Shown piece by piece: positions 49,555 to 60,784 of a stretch of 64,000 nt of DNA. The stretch is from contig AP019416.1 in assembly GCA_004295565.1 (NCBI GenBank), positions 1,302,001 through 1,366,000 of the forward strand. The letters are read 5' to 3'. This DNA is from Vreelandella olivaria. GTDB taxonomy: Bacteria > Pseudomonadota > Gammaproteobacteria > Pseudomonadales > Halomonadaceae. Positions within the stretch are counted from its first letter, which is position 1. Each line of letters starts with the position of its first letter. Below the pieces are notes generated by a model that did not search any database, had not been told where the DNA came from, and saw only the letters and a program-made list of their open reading frames with translations. Both the position numbers and the translations under genes were made by a program.

Positions 49555-52132
49555 ATGTCCGATGCAAGTCAAATCCTAACCCTGCTAGCCCCTGTAGAAG
49601 GGGTGGTCATCCCTCTTAACGAGGTGCCCGACCCTGTTTTCGCTGGGTTAGCGCTAGGTGAGGGCATTGCCCTTGACCCGCTAGGCGAGTGCCTGCATGC
49701 CCCCTGCGATGGCGAGATCGTGCAATGTGCCCGCACTCGGCACGCTCTGACCCTGCGAACCGACGCTGGACTAGAACTGCTGATACATTTGGGACTGGAC
49801 ACTGTTGAATTGCAGGGCCAGGGCATCGAACTAATGGTGGCGGTTGGCGACCAAGTCCGCGCCGGTGAACCGCTGTGCCGCTTTGACGCTGATGTGCTGG
49901 CGCTAGGTGCCACTGCGCTGATCACGCCCATAGTGGTCACTGAACCCGCTGGCTGGCGCCTGTTGCCGCCCCGCCATGGCAAGGGGAAGCGAGTTGCGCT
50001 TGGTGAGGAGCTGTTGGTGCTTACTCGCGCTGTAGCGGAGCAGGAAGAAGCCACGACGACCCAAGGCCCAATGGTTGAGCGTTGCCTAACGCTCGCTCTA
50101 GCGGCAGGGTTGCATGCCCGCCCTGCAGCGCGGCTAAGAGCCATTGCACGGGAGTACGGTGTTAACTTGGAAGTACACCTTGAGCCAGCGGCAGAAGGTG
50201 CTGGCGCGAACGTCGAAAGCTTAAGTGCGCTAATGAACCTTGGCTTAGTCGCAGGCAGCGCTTTGCGTCTGAGAGCCCAGGGAACTAGGGGGGAAGCCGC
50301 TTTGGACGCCGCTGAAGCATTGCTGACCACCCCGAAGCCGAGGAGCACACTGTAGGCAAGCCCTCAGCGGGGCTTCAAAAACCGCTTGGGATAGGGGAGC
50401 TGGCCGGCTTGGTCGCCAGCCATGGCTTAGCGACTGGCCCGCTGGTAGTTTATCAACCGCCACTGCCTAGCGTGCCTTACGACGGCGAAGGTGAAAGCGT
50501 AGAGTCCCCACGCCTTAAACAGGCACTGAACCGTATCAGTGAGGACTTAGCAAAGGCCGAGGTGCAGGCGACACACCAAGGGCAGGTCGCCGAGGCGGAA
50601 ATCTTCGCAGCCCATGGCGCCTGGCTTGAAGATCCCAACTTAGTCGCGGCGGCAGAGGCGCGTATTGGTGATGGCCGCAGTGCTGGCCAAGCCTGGCGCG
50701 AGGCGTTAGACGCTGAAGCAAAGCGGCTTGCTGCTAGCGGTAACGGCTTGCTGGCTGCCCGTGTCGCGGATCTGCGCGACCTGCAGCGACGTGTGATGGC
50801 GGTGCTGAGCGACGATCATCAATCGACATCTCTTGAATTTCCCGAAGGCGCCATCTTAGTGGCGGAGGATTTAACCCCGTCGGAGTTGGTGGCCGTGGCC
50901 GACCAGCACCGGCGGGGCTTTGCCTCGTCGGTGGAGGAACGACTTCCCATGTGGCGATACTGGCACGGGCACGGGGTATCCCTTGTCTCGTGGCCATGCG
51001 GCAGGCGCTATTGGAAGCCGCTCATGAGGCCTCACATGAGAGCGTTATTCTAGACGCTGAGGCAGGCTGCTTAGCGCTGAAGCCAACACCGATGCAACTA
51101 GCCGAGATGGTTGAGCGGATTGAGGCTCGCCGCCAGCAAGCCGAGACGGCGCGGGCGGCCGCCCATGAGCCAGCCACCACCCTAGACGGACGCACGATTG
51201 AAGTGTGTGCCAATATTGGCGGTGCCGAAGAGGCGCGCCTAGCGGCAGCATCAGGTGCCGATGGCGTAGGCCTGCTACGCAGCGAGTTTCTGTTCCTGGA
51301 GCGAGATAGCGCCCCGGACGAGGAGTCTCAGTGTAAAGAGTATCAAGCCGCTTTGACGGCTCTAAACGGTAAGCCAGTGATTATTCGCACGCTGGATATC
51401 GGCGCCGACAAGCAGCTTCCTTATCTACGTTTGCCAACCGTGCCTAACCCTGCGTTGGGAGTGCGCGGCGTGCGCCTTTGGCAGAGCCAGCCTGAGCTTT
51501 TAGAGACGCAGCTACGAGCGTTACTCGGTGTCACCCCATTGAAAGCGCTGCATATCATGCTGCCTATGGTGAGCGAGGCCGCCGAACTACGCGAAGTGCG
51601 CCAGCGTTTAGAGGCGCTGGCCGCTGAGTTAGGGCTAAGTGAACGGCCGCGGTTAGGGGCCATGATCGAAGTGCCTAGCGCCGCACTCTGCGCTGCCAGT
51701 CTTGCCGACGAGGCAGACTTCCTTTCCATTGGCACCAACGACTTAACTCAGTACACCCTGGCCATGGATCGTGAAGATCCAGCGCTGGCTAGCCGGGCGG
51801 ATGTACTGCACCCGGCGGTACTGCGTCTAATCCAAGCGACGGTCGCAGGCGCCGCCAAGCGCTGTCCCGTCGGCGTATGTGGCAGTGCGGCCAGTGACGA
51901 ACTGGCTGCTCCCCTGCTAGTGGCTCTGGGGGTCGATGAGCTCTCAGTAGAGCCTGCGCGAATACCAGCGGTAAAAGCTGCTTTGCGCCGTCTGGACACC
52001 GCCGCCTTGGCAGCCAACATCCCGGAGCTACTGGCCTTACCTGATGCAGTCTCGGTGCGCTTGCGCCTCGGCGAACTGCTGGCCCTGGATGATGAGGCCT
52101 CCCCAATAACAACTCCCTTAGCGAGGTGCTGA
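49555..52132 (+). CDS. nagF: PTS EIIA-HPr-EI fusion for N-acetylglucosamine (frameshifted)
   Basis: Multiphosphoryl transfer protein of about 860 residues. It passes phosphate from PEP to the cognate EIICB. Domains in order are a glucose-type EIIA (residues 8-165; phosphohistidine in LELLIHLGLDTVEL), HPr (about 180-265; His in LAAGLHARPAARLRAIAREY) and enzyme I (about 285-860; active His in GGTTSHVAILARARG, metal-binding VGLLRSEFLFLERD, PEP-binding FLSIGTNDLTQYTLAMDRED and the C-terminal Cys loop VGVCGSAASDE). Indels at about 50332 and 50922 break the frame. The gene is a self-contained PTS relay for nagE, which starts one base after its stop. Confidence 0.94.
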
Positions 52133-52133
52133 T

Positions 52134-53849
52134 ATGGCTATTATGACTTTTGGAGCCCGCATGATGGGCGGGCTACAGCAACTAGGCCGCTCTCTGATGC
52201 TGCCCATTGCGGTGTTACCTATCGCTGGCCTGCTATTACGTTTGGGCCAGCCCGATCTGCTGGATATTGCCTTTATCGCCAGTGCGGGCGAAGCAATATT
52301 CGCTAACCTGGCGCTGATCTTTGCCATTGGTTTGGCGGTGGGCTTTGCCAATGACAGCAATGGCGCAGCGGGTCTGGCCGGTGTCATTGGCTACTTGGTT
52401 CTAGATGCAGTGCTGAACTCTCTCAATCCAGAGATTAATATGGGGGTGTTGGCGGGCATCATCATCGGCAGCGTGGCGGGCTTGCTTTATAACCGCTACC
52501 AAGCAATCCAACTGCCAGACTACTTGGCTTTCTTCGGCGGGCGGCGCTTTGTGCCTATTGTCACCGGCCTTACTGCTGTGGTTCTGGGGTTCGCCTTTGG
52601 GATAATCTGGCCGCCCATTCAGCATGGCATTGACTTATTAGGCCAGTGGTTGATCGATGCCGGTGAGTTAGGGTTGTTTGTCTACGGGATGCTCAACCGG
52701 CTGTTAATCGTTACTGGCCTGCACCATGTGCTCAACAGCCTGGTCTGGTTTGTTTTTGGCAGCTTTGAGACGGCTTCTGGGGCGGTAGTTAGCGGGGATC
52801 TTAATCGCTTCTTCGCAGGTGATCCTACCGCAGGCCGCTTTATGGCCGGCTTTTTCCCAGTGATGATGTTCGGCCTGCCGGCCGCAGCGCTGGCCATGTA
52901 CCATGCAGCGCCGAAGGGACGACGTGCCCAGGTGGGCGGTCTTCTGTTATCGCTGGCATTGACCGCTTTTCTGACCGGCGTCACCGAACCCATTGAATTC
53001 ACTTTTATGTTTTTGGCGCCGCTGCTCTATGTCATGCACGCTTTGCTGACCGGTGTCTCAGTGGCTCTGCTGCACTGGCTTGACGTTAAACTGGGCTTCA
53101 CTTTTTCCGCTGGGGCCTTCGACTTCGCACTTTCCTACGGTCTTTCTACCAACGGCTGGCTGATGTTGCCGGTAGGGTTGGCCTATTTCGTTATTTACTA
53201 CACGATTTTCCGCTGGGCGATTGTGCGTTTCGACCTGCCAACGCCGGGTCGTGACCCAGAGACAGTAGCACCCGTTGGGGCGGAAGCTGCTCCCAGTGAG
53301 CGAGGCCCAGCCTTTGTTGCCGCTCTAGGGGCGCAGCAAACCTGCAAAGCGTTGGCGCCTGTACGACTCGGCTTCGCTTGGTATTGGATAACCCTGATGC
53401 TATCGACGAGGCGGCTCTCAAGACGCTGGGATCACGAGGGCTTCTGCGCCTTCAGGGCGGTGGGCTTCAGGTCATTGTAGGGCCTATCGCCGACGCAGTG
53501 GTTGATGATATACGCGGCGCGCTAAGCGCCACTGGTGAAAGCACCGGTGCAGCCTGCCGAACCAGGGTCGCCTAACGCCGAAGCGCCCCCGTCAACCGCC
53601 ATAGCGCCCATCACAGCTCAGAGTCGTCAGGCTTGGCAGCAAGCGCTGGGCGGCGAGCGCAATGTGCGTAGTGTGGCGGCGGTGGCATCCACTCGGCTGC
53701 GTTTGGAACTAGCCAATGTCTCTGCGCTAGACGAGACGGCGCTGACTGGCCTGGGGGCCCAGGGCGTGCAGCGACTGCAGCGAGGTGTGATCCATATAAT
53801 CTTGGATGAACAAGCAGAGGCGGTCGCCTTGGGGCTTTCATCCCATTGA
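52134..53849 (+). CDS. nagE: N-acetylglucosamine PTS permease EIIC-EIIB with a second IIB-like domain (frameshifted)
   Basis: Sugar-translocating PTS permease, about 571 residues when joined. EIIC (residues 1 to about 375) shows GRSLMLPIAVLPIAGLLLRL, GLHHVLNSLVWFVFGSFETA and the substrate motif GVTEPIEFTFMFLAPLLYVM. The first EIIB domain carries the phospho-Cys in NLQSVGACTTRLRLVLDN. After a Pro/Ala/Thr linker, a second IIB-like domain has NVRSVAAVASTRLRLELAN, with Ala where Cys is expected. A missing G near 53331 and an indel near 53533 break the frame. It is the last gene of the nag operon. Confidence 0.92.
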
Positions 53850-53856
53850 TGTTGCC

Positions 53857-53890
53857 CAATGGCCGAGCCTGCGAGGTGGAGCGGCCATTG
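53857..53890 (+). terminator. Possible nag operon end hairpin
   Basis: A 9-bp stem (CAATGGCCG with CGGCCATTG) has a 16-nt loop and no T tract. Two further small stems (CTAGCC with GGCTAG; CCTGG with CCAGG) follow before 53935. Confidence 0.4.
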
Positions 53891-53972
53891 TGCCTGGTAT
53901 CCTAGCCAGCGACGGCTAGGCGTCCCAGGAATCAATCGGTTAAGCTAAAGCCCCATACTCACGGAGCGCGCT

Positions 53973-54769
53973 ATGACACCTCGCCTGATTGTTTCTGACC
54001 TGGATGGCACCCTATTGGGGAGCGACCACACCCTGCATGAGAGTACCGTAGAGGTGCTAAGGGCATTGGTGCAGCAAGGCCATCATGTCGCGCTTGCCTC
54101 GGGCCGCCACTACTACGATATGAAGGTGTTTCGTGATCAGTTGGATATTCCCGCCCACTTGATTAGCACCAATGGTGCTTATGTACATGATCCGGAAGAT
54201 GCCTTGCTGGCGGCTAATCACCTTGAGCCTGAACATGCTAAGACGCTGATCGACTTGCCGCGCCCGCCCCAGGTAAGACTTAACCTTTATCGCGAAAGCG
54301 GCTGGCATATTGACTCAGAGGCCCCGCACTTATTATCCCTTCACGCCTCCACAGGGTTTGGCTATGAAGTCGTGCCGCCCGCGCAAATGGACACTAACGG
54401 CGTGGGCAAAGTGCTCTATCTAGGCGATCCAAACGCGCTAAAACAGCTAGAAGCCCAGGCGCAAGAAGCCCACGGCGACAACCTGCATATTACTTACTCC
54501 ACGATTGACTCGCTGGAAATCATGGCCGGTGGGGTCAACAAAGGCGTGGCGCTATCATCACTGCTGGAACGATTGAGCTTAACGCCCGCCGATTGCCTAG
54601 CGTTTGGCGATAACCTTAACGATACCGAAATGCTTGACCTGGCAGGGAGGCCCAAGTTATGGCCAACGCCCACCCGGCGCTATTTGATCGTGTTACCGGT
54701 GCTGAACGCATCGGTCACCATGGCGAAGCCGCTGTTGCCAAGTGGTTAAAAAAGCGGTTTGGGCTGTAG
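53973..54769 (+). CDS. Cof-type HAD family phosphatase (frameshifted)
   Basis: Cytoplasmic sugar-phosphate-type phosphatase of the HAD IIB (Cof) subfamily, about 265 residues. Motif I is LIVSDLDGTLLGSDHTL. Motif II is in HVALASGRHYYDM. Motif III Lys is in GGVNKGVALSSLLERLSL. Motif IV is AFGDNLNDTEMLDLAGRP. An indel near 54652 shifts the frame; the corrected tail (NAHPALFDRVTGAERIGHHG ... WLKKRFGL) ends at TAG 54769. It follows the nag operon by 123 bp on the same strand and could act on a sugar phosphate, though no specificity can be read from sequence. Confidence 0.9.
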
Positions 54770-54797
54770 GACTACGCATTAATTAGTGTCTCTTAAT

Positions 54798-55099
54798 TTC
54801 GTCACTGGCCGCGACTTGGGGCTGAGGTCAATCTGAACCAGCTCAACAGTTTGGTGAAGGATAAAGATATGTTGGCAGAGAACTTAGAAAGCTTGGTCAA
54901 AAAAGAGCGTTTGGAAGGGCGGCAAGAAGGCCGACAAGAAGAAGCCCAGCGCATTCTGCGCAAGCAGCTCGGCCTCAAATTTGGCGAGCTGCCTGTTTGG
55001 GCAGAACAGCGTTTGGGACAAGCAACGCCTGAGCAGTTGGAGGAGTGGTCGGCTACGATCCTGACCGCCAACTCCCTTGATACGCTGTTTAAAAACTGA
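54798..55099 (+). pseudogene. 3' remnant of an Rpn/YhgA-type PD-(D/E)XK nuclease gene
   Basis: Only the C-terminal part of a recombination-promoting nuclease/putative-transposase family protein is present. The open frame begins right after a stop with RHWPRLGAEVNLNQLNSLVK and continues with the highly charged repeat-like helix KKERLEGRQEGRQEEAQRIL and the DUF4351-like end LGLKFGELPVWAEQRLGQAT. The N-terminal nuclease core is absent upstream, which is the HAD gene and spacer. It is therefore a decayed fragment, possibly a scar of an earlier insertion or deletion at this site. Confidence 0.65.
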
Positions 55100-55108
55100 C
55101 GTTACGCT

Positions 55109-56030
55109 TTACTTATTCGCCGACGGTTTCAGCCAATCAAACAGTTTCATTATAAAGCTACGTTCAGTGGGGTTTTCATCGTTCTTGCCAATAAAAACCT
55201 CAAGCAGACTTTGATTAAGCTGCTGGGGGAGAGCTTTGGCATCGGCCATGAGCGCTTCGCGTGAAGTATCTTCCTCGGCATTGGACGTTTTTCGAACAAA
55301 AATCAGCTGCTGGCTCATCGGAAGTATGTATGACGTAGTTGTTTGCCTTATACGCAAAGTTAGAGAACTTAGTGTCAAGAGGGGTGGTGGTGTCACTGCC
55401 ATTAGTGGAAAATCTAGAGACCATCTGCTCAAGAAACTCAAAGTCACTGCTGTGAGTAAAGCCGTAGCCAGGATCAAGAATATAATTCAGAAAGCCTTTG
55501 TCTAACCTTGTAGAGCTAATATCGCCGCTGTTCTGGATACGGTCTACGGTGGCAGCATCTGCATCGGTAAAGCTGGCGGTTCGCACTCGGCCTTCGAGAT
55601 CATAGCTACGGCCATCGTTAAAATTTGCTATCGCTTCGCCATTATTACGCTGGCGATACAGCCCGATATCCCAAGCTAGTCGATCCACGTGCTTTAAATC
55701 TGTCCCTTGTTCCTGAGCAAACTCATACATCTCTGCTAGTAGATTCCGATCATCCTGAGTCAGGAAGTTATGAGGGAGCATCATCCCGTACTCATTCATA
55801 CCCTTAGAACCCGGCAGCACAGGCGGCTCACTAGTGATGTCTTCAGTGAGGAAGAGCCGTGACAACAGTAAGGCTTTGCCACTAATGGTGACGCTAGTGC
55901 TATCGCTAGCTTGGGGCGTCTTAACATCACTGGCATACTTGTTACTGTTAACAGCACCGCTATTATCTTGGGTGTTGGTTACTTGTTTAGCGCTTTGATT
56001 ATATGCAGAGACCTGTCCTTCAATTTTCAT
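55109..56030 (-). CDS. Unrecognised protein, first of a pair (frameshifted)
   Basis: About 307 residues, with no family recognised. The start is ATG 56030 (MKIEGQVSAYNQSAKQVTNT). The N-terminal 45 residues are Asn/Ser/Thr/Gln-rich and appear disordered. They are followed by DSTSVTISGKALLLSRLFL, a pattern reminiscent of flagellar-type or secreted proteins, then an acidic globular region (DRNLLAEMYEFAQEQGTDLK; ADAATVDRIQNSGDISSTRL). An indel near 55335 shifts the frame. The corrected tail is FVRKTSNAEEDTSREALMAD ... FDWLKPSANK, ending at 55109. No signal peptide or membrane segment is seen. It lies 46 bp downstream of the second unknown gene, suggesting co-transcription. Confidence 0.65.
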
Positions 56031-56076
56031 ATATCTTATCCTTTTACATAGGATCCCCTATGAGGCCTATCACTAC

Positions 56077-56861
56077 TTAACCAACCGTTGAATTAGCAAA
56101 GCGTTTGCCAAGGTTAGCGAAGTCGTCACTTGACATCAGTATTTCAAAGATGTCTTCAGGAGCTCCCTTGCCTTCGGCGCGGTGGGCCATAAAGTTGAAG
56201 TCCATCTCGATCAGGTGCTCAAGGCGTGGGGCATAGAAGTCGGGATATTGTGCCTGCATGATGGGAGGCAGGTCGTTGTAATTGCCAAGCACTTCTTTGA
56301 AGAAGTCGGTCATCTTGCCTGTTTGGCTGTACTCCAGCTTGCCACGGGCTACGACGGCCTGTTTCCATGCAGTTTCTTGTGCACGTCCTTCTAGCCAAGC
56401 CGCCCGTCGCTCATTGGCAGTAAACGTGCCGCTATCATCATAAATAACCAATGCTAGTTGATCTTGCGATAGGCCGCTAAAGGGGTTGCTGCCTCTGCCG
56501 CTGACAAAGGAGGTGGCCTGCTTTGCTCGCTCCAAGAGTTCTGGATCATCTGTGTTGGGAACTTCGGCATCATATCGAGCTCGGTTGTTATGGTAGCCTT
56601 GGCCGGTAATCTGGCTGAGCAGTGCATCGGCTTTTGGCCTAACGCTTTACGATCCAAGCTGGCATCACGCTCTTCGGCACGCAGGGCGCTGTCACTTAAC
56701 TGCTGAGCTAGAGTGGAAAGTTGGCTTGTTGGCTTCGATGAACCAGAAGTGGGCGCTGTATTGTCGCCTTGTGCAGTGCCTTTGGCTGATACGTCCTGAG
56801 TGCGGCTACCAGAAGTCGTTTGTGACGCCGATGGAGTAGGTGAACCAATACCGATTGTCAT
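56077..56861 (-). CDS. Unrecognised protein, second of the pair (one frameshift)
   Basis: About 262 residues, no family recognised. The start is ATG 56861 (MTIGIGSPTPSASQTTSGSR). A Ser/Thr/Gln/Gly-rich, disorder-like N-terminus of about 50 residues leads into LSTLAQQLSDSALRAEERDA. A missing base near 56635 joins DRKALGQK to ADALLSQITGQGYHNNRARY, and the rest (GLSQDQLALVIYDDSGTFTA; MTDFFKEVLGNYNDLPPIMQ; LIEMDFNFMAHRAEGKGAPE) is in one frame to 56077. The ATG has GGAGG upstream. No signal peptide is visible. It shares style with the next gene: a disordered N-terminus followed by a compact acidic helical body. Confidence 0.68.
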
Positions 56862-57131
56862 TGCAATACCTCCTTGTGACTTTGCTTAACAGCGATTACT
56901 ACGTTTGTAGAAGCCCTGTGCATTTCTTAATGATAATAATTAATATCGGCAGCTTGCTCCAATATGTTAAGTAAATATTGTATGTTTATGTAAGCATTCT
57001 TATTAATGCGCAGAAACAGCGTAGCCACAGGTAATTCCATCATTAGTCGAAGAGGGCTTGAGATGCACAGAGCCCTCGACCATCATCAAGGCCCAATAAA
57101 ACGACAACAACGTAGGGCGACAACCGCTGCG

Positions 57132-57856
57132 ATGACGACACCCCTGCTACCTTGATTGTGGTTGATGACGATCCGGAAATTTGTGAACTGCTCGCTGACT
57201 ACCTGGGCCGTCATGGCTACCGGGTATTCACCGCGGACGGTGCCGAAGCGCTGCACACCCTGCGGGCGGAACACACGCCTGACTTGTTGATCGTCGATTT
57301 AATGCTCCCCGGTGACGACGGCTTTACCATCTGCCGCGACGTCCGCAAGCACAGCGAAGTGCCCATTATTATGCTGACCGCTAGCGCCGATGAGACCGAC
57401 CGTATTCTTGGTCTTGAGCTGGGTGCCGATGATTATTTGGGCAAGCCGTTTAATCCCCGCGAATTGCTGGCGCGTATCAAGGCAGTGCTTCGCCGCACCC
57501 GCAGTTCGCCGCCTGAGCTGCCCGCCGGGCAGGCGCGCTGGGTCAGCTTTGGGAATTGGCAGCTTGACCGCATGACCCGCGAACTGATTGATCTGCAGGG
57601 TGAGCGTGCGGCACTTTCCGGGGCGGATTTTCAGCTACTGCAGGTGTTTTTAGCGCATCCGGCCAAGGTACTCTCCCGGGACGATCTCTATGCGCTTACC
57701 CGTGGGCGGGATGCGCCGCCGTTAGACCGCTCCATTGATGTTCACGTTTGCCGACTGCGCCAACGGCTGGGTGAAGATGCCCAGCACTCGCAGTTGATTC
57801 GTACTGTGCGCGGGGCGGGCTACGTCTTAACCGCTCAGGTAGACGCATTAACGTGA
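57132..57856 (+). CDS. gltR: OmpR-family response regulator, GltR-like
   Basis: Two-component response regulator. The receiver domain has the acidic pocket VVDDDPEICE, the phospho-accepting Asp in TPDLLIVDLMLPGDDGFTI, and the Thr/Lys residues in IIMLTASADETDRI and LGKPFNPRELLARI. The C-terminal winged helix ends in HVCRLRQRLGEDAQHS and VRGAGYVLTAQ. The clean frame starts only at TTG 57152. ATG 57132 (MTTPLLP) would be a better start if one base is missing near 57150. The stop overlaps the sensor-kinase start. The gts transporter that follows parallels GltR/GtrS of Pseudomonas glucose uptake, hence the tentative symbol. Confidence 0.85.
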
Positions 57857-59361
57857 GTCGGGAGTGGTGGGCAACAACCAGGCGTCGCCTATCTCGGCGC
57901 TTGGCCCGCTGGCTGCCGGCTTCGCTGCGCGGGCGCTTTGTGATCATCATGATCGCCGGCGTGCTGGTCGCCCAAGGGGCCAGCTACGCCATCTGGACAT
58001 CCCAGGTACGCTCCAGCCACCTGGCACAGCTTGATGAGCTCTCCACTAATATGGCGTTTAGCATCGCCTCCACCATGAAATTTTTCCGCTCACTGCCCGT
58101 GGACTACCGCCATATCGTGCTCGATCAGCTGCGTAATATGGGCGGTACGCGCTTTTTGTTAGCGTCAACGAACGCAGGCTCACCATCGACGATATCGGCT
58201 CGGGGCCGGAAAAGAGGTGGTGGTGAATAATGTGCGCTCGGTGCTCACTCAGCAGCTCAATATTGATGATGTGATTGTCGAGTTCTCCCGCCCGGAAAAC
58301 CTGCGCGTGCTCAATAATGAAGTGCTGCTTTATGACCTGCCGCCCCGCTGGGGGCAGCACAGCCTGCTGATGGAGCCGCTCTCGCCGCCGATTTTAGTGG
58401 TTCAATTGGAGCTTGCCCCGGACACCTGGCTCTATGTCGCCACGCTGCTGGGCGTACCGGATATCTTCAGCGGCTATCGCTGGCTCTCTGAGGAGCGTTT
58501 GTTGGTAGGGCTATTGGTGCTGCTAAGCGTGCTGGCGCTCTCATTATTGGGCATCACCAGTGTGACCCGGCCATTGGCGCGGCTCTCACGGGCAGCGAAT
58601 CAGTTAGGCGATGATTTGGATATGCCGCCACTAAGGAGAGCGGCCCCAAAGAAGTGGCCGCCACTGCCGCGGCGTTCAATCGTATGCAGCGGCGGATTCG
58701 CGAGCAGATTGAGGAGCGCGAACGGCTGTTTTCGGCGATTTCCCATGATTTGAAGACGCCCTTAACCCGTATGCGTTTGCGCGCCGAGATGCTCGAAGAT
58801 GACTATCAGCGCGAACGCTTTTGCGCCTCACTGGATGAATTGGATAGCTTGGTAAAGGGCGCCTTGGCCTCGGTGAAAGGCTTGGATCTGCATGAGGAAC
58901 CCGCGCCCGTTGATCTAACGCACCTGCTCGAAGAGTTGGCCGAAGAGCTTAGCCTTCAGGGTGGCAAGGTCACGATCGAGACTAAAAGCGGCCACACTAT
59001 TGCACCGCTGATTGCCAAACCGCTGGCGCTTAAGCGCTGCTTGGCGAACCTGCTTGAGAATGCAGTGTTCTATGGCAAGCAGGCGGATGTAGCGCTGGTG
59101 GATCACGGTAATGCGGTTACCATGCGTATTCGTGACCACGGCCCAGGTATACCCGAAGAGCAGTTGGGGCGGGTGTTTTCGCCCTTTGTGCGCTTAGAGC
59201 CTTCACGCAGCCGACATACCGGCGGCAGTGGCCTGGGACTAGGTATCGCCCGGCACATTGCCCGTGCCCACGGCGGCGATATTCAGCTCGCCAACCATGC
59301 TGATGGCGGGCTGGTGGTCACCCTAACGCTACCCCGTCAGGAGACTATTACAGGTTTGTAA
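57853..59361 (+). CDS. gtrS: Sensor histidine kinase, GtrS-like (frameshifted)
   Basis: Membrane sensor kinase of about 503 residues. TM1 is in RFVIIMIAGVLVAQGASYAI and TM2 in LLVGLLVLLSVLALSLLGIT, bracketing a periplasmic domain. Then come HAMP (SVTRPLARLSRAANQLGDDL), the H-box FSAISHDLKTPLTRMRLRAE, the N-box LKRCLANLLENAVFYGK and the G-boxes IRDHGPGIPEEQLGRVFSPF and GGSGLGLGIARHIARAHGGD. Indels occur near 58157, 58208 and 58638. The start is GTG 57853, overlapping the regulator by four bases. It probably senses a sugar or sugar acid and controls the adjacent transporter. Confidence 0.88.
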
Positions 59362-59472
59362 TAAAACCCCAACACTATGCAGTACTCGGTAACTCCCGTT
59401 GACGCTTGCCTTGGCGTAACCTCTTGGATGTCGCACGTCCGATAGGACAATAACAATATAAGGAGTAACTCC

Positions 59473-60730
59473 ATGCCGACGTTAAAGAAGACGACCCTCG
59501 CGCTTGCCCTGGCAGGTGCCACGCTAGCCACTACCGCTCAAGCGAATGAAGTCGAAGTGTTGCACTGGTGGACTTCCGGTGGTGAAGCCCGTGCTGCCAA
59601 TGTGCTCAAAGAGTTAATGGAAGCCGAAGGCTACGGTTGGCAGGACTTCGCCGTGGCCGGTGGCGGCGGCGAAACCGCCATGACGGTGCTTAAGTCTCGT
59701 GCCATGTCGGGCAACCCTCCTTCCGCCGCCCAAATTAAAGGCCCTGAAATTCAGGAGTGGGGCGAGCTGGGTTTGCTCGGCGACTTGAGTGAGGTGGCTG
59801 ATGCCGAAGGCTGGGACGAGCTGCTGCCCGAAGTGGTCGCCGATGTCATGCGCTACGATGGCGAGTACGTAGCGGTACCCGTTAACGTGCACCGGGTAAA
59901 CTGGCTGTGGGCCAACCCGGAAGTGCTGGAAGCGGCAGGGGTAGAGATGCCCACCACGCTGGATGAGTTGTTCGAGGCAGGTGAGGCTATCCGTGAGGCG
60001 GGCTTCGTGCCGCTGGCTCATGGCGGTCAGTCCTGGCAGGATGCCACGGTATTCGAAAGCGTAGTGCTTGGCGGTCAAGGGAGCGAGTTTTATCAGCAGG
60101 CGCTGGTGGAGCTAGACCCTGAAGCGCTAGGCGGCGAACAAATGATCGACGCCCTTGAAGACTTCAAGCGTATGCGTGAGCTAATGGATGAGGGTATGTC
60201 CGGTCGCGACTGGAATGTTGCCACGGCAATGGTGATTCAGGGGTTGCCGGATTCCAGCTCATGGGCGATTGGGCAAAGGGGAATTCACCGCGGCGGGACT
60301 AACCGCTGGAGAAGATTACCTGTGTGCGGCAGCGCCGGGCACCGAAGATGCGTTTACCTTCAATATCGATAGCCTGGCCATGTTCCGGGTCAGCGACGAC
60401 GAGGAGCGTGAGGCGCAGCAAGCGTTGGCGCGCTTAGTGCTTGAACCCACTTTCCAGGAAACGTTTAACCTTGCCAAAGGCTCGATTCCGGCGCGTCCTG
60501 ACCTGGACATGAGCGAATTCGATAGCTGCGCCCAACAGTCCCTGGCCGATTTTCAGCGCACCGCCGAAGAGGGTGGTTTAGTGCCCAGTATGGCTCACGG
60601 TATGGCGGTTCGCGCCGATGTGCAGGGCGCCATTTTTGACGTGGTCACTAACTACTTCAACGATGCCGATATGCCCGCAGAAGAAGCCGCAGAACGGTTG
60701 GTGAGTGCCGCCCAAGCGGCCTCTTTCTAG
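59473..60730 (+). CDS. gtsA: Sugar ABC transporter substrate-binding protein (one frameshift)
   Basis: Periplasmic solute-binding protein of the CUT1 class. A signal peptide ([20 protein letters not shown]) is followed by [20 protein letters not shown], typical of glucose/mannose-binding GtsA-type proteins, and [20 protein letters not shown]. An indel near 60245 breaks the frame, where it should read [20 protein letters not shown]. The C-terminal half resumes through [20 protein letters not shown] to the stop at 60730. Length is about 419 residues. AAGGAG precedes the ATG. A hairpin after the stop may enrich the transcript for this gene relative to the permeases. Confidence 0.93.
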
Positions 60731-60753
60731 CACTAAGCTTACCGTCGTTCTAT

Positions 60754-60780
60754 TAGGCGCCGTCGCAACGGCGGCGCCTA
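60754..60780 (+). terminator. Intercistronic hairpin between gtsA and gtsB
   Basis: A 12-bp stem with one mismatch (TAGGCGCCGTCG, loop CAA, CGGCGGCGCCTA) is followed by TTCTGC. It lacks a strong T run, so it may be a partial terminator or an RNA-stabilising hairpin protecting the gtsA message. Confidence 0.65.
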
Positions 60781-60784
60781 TTCT

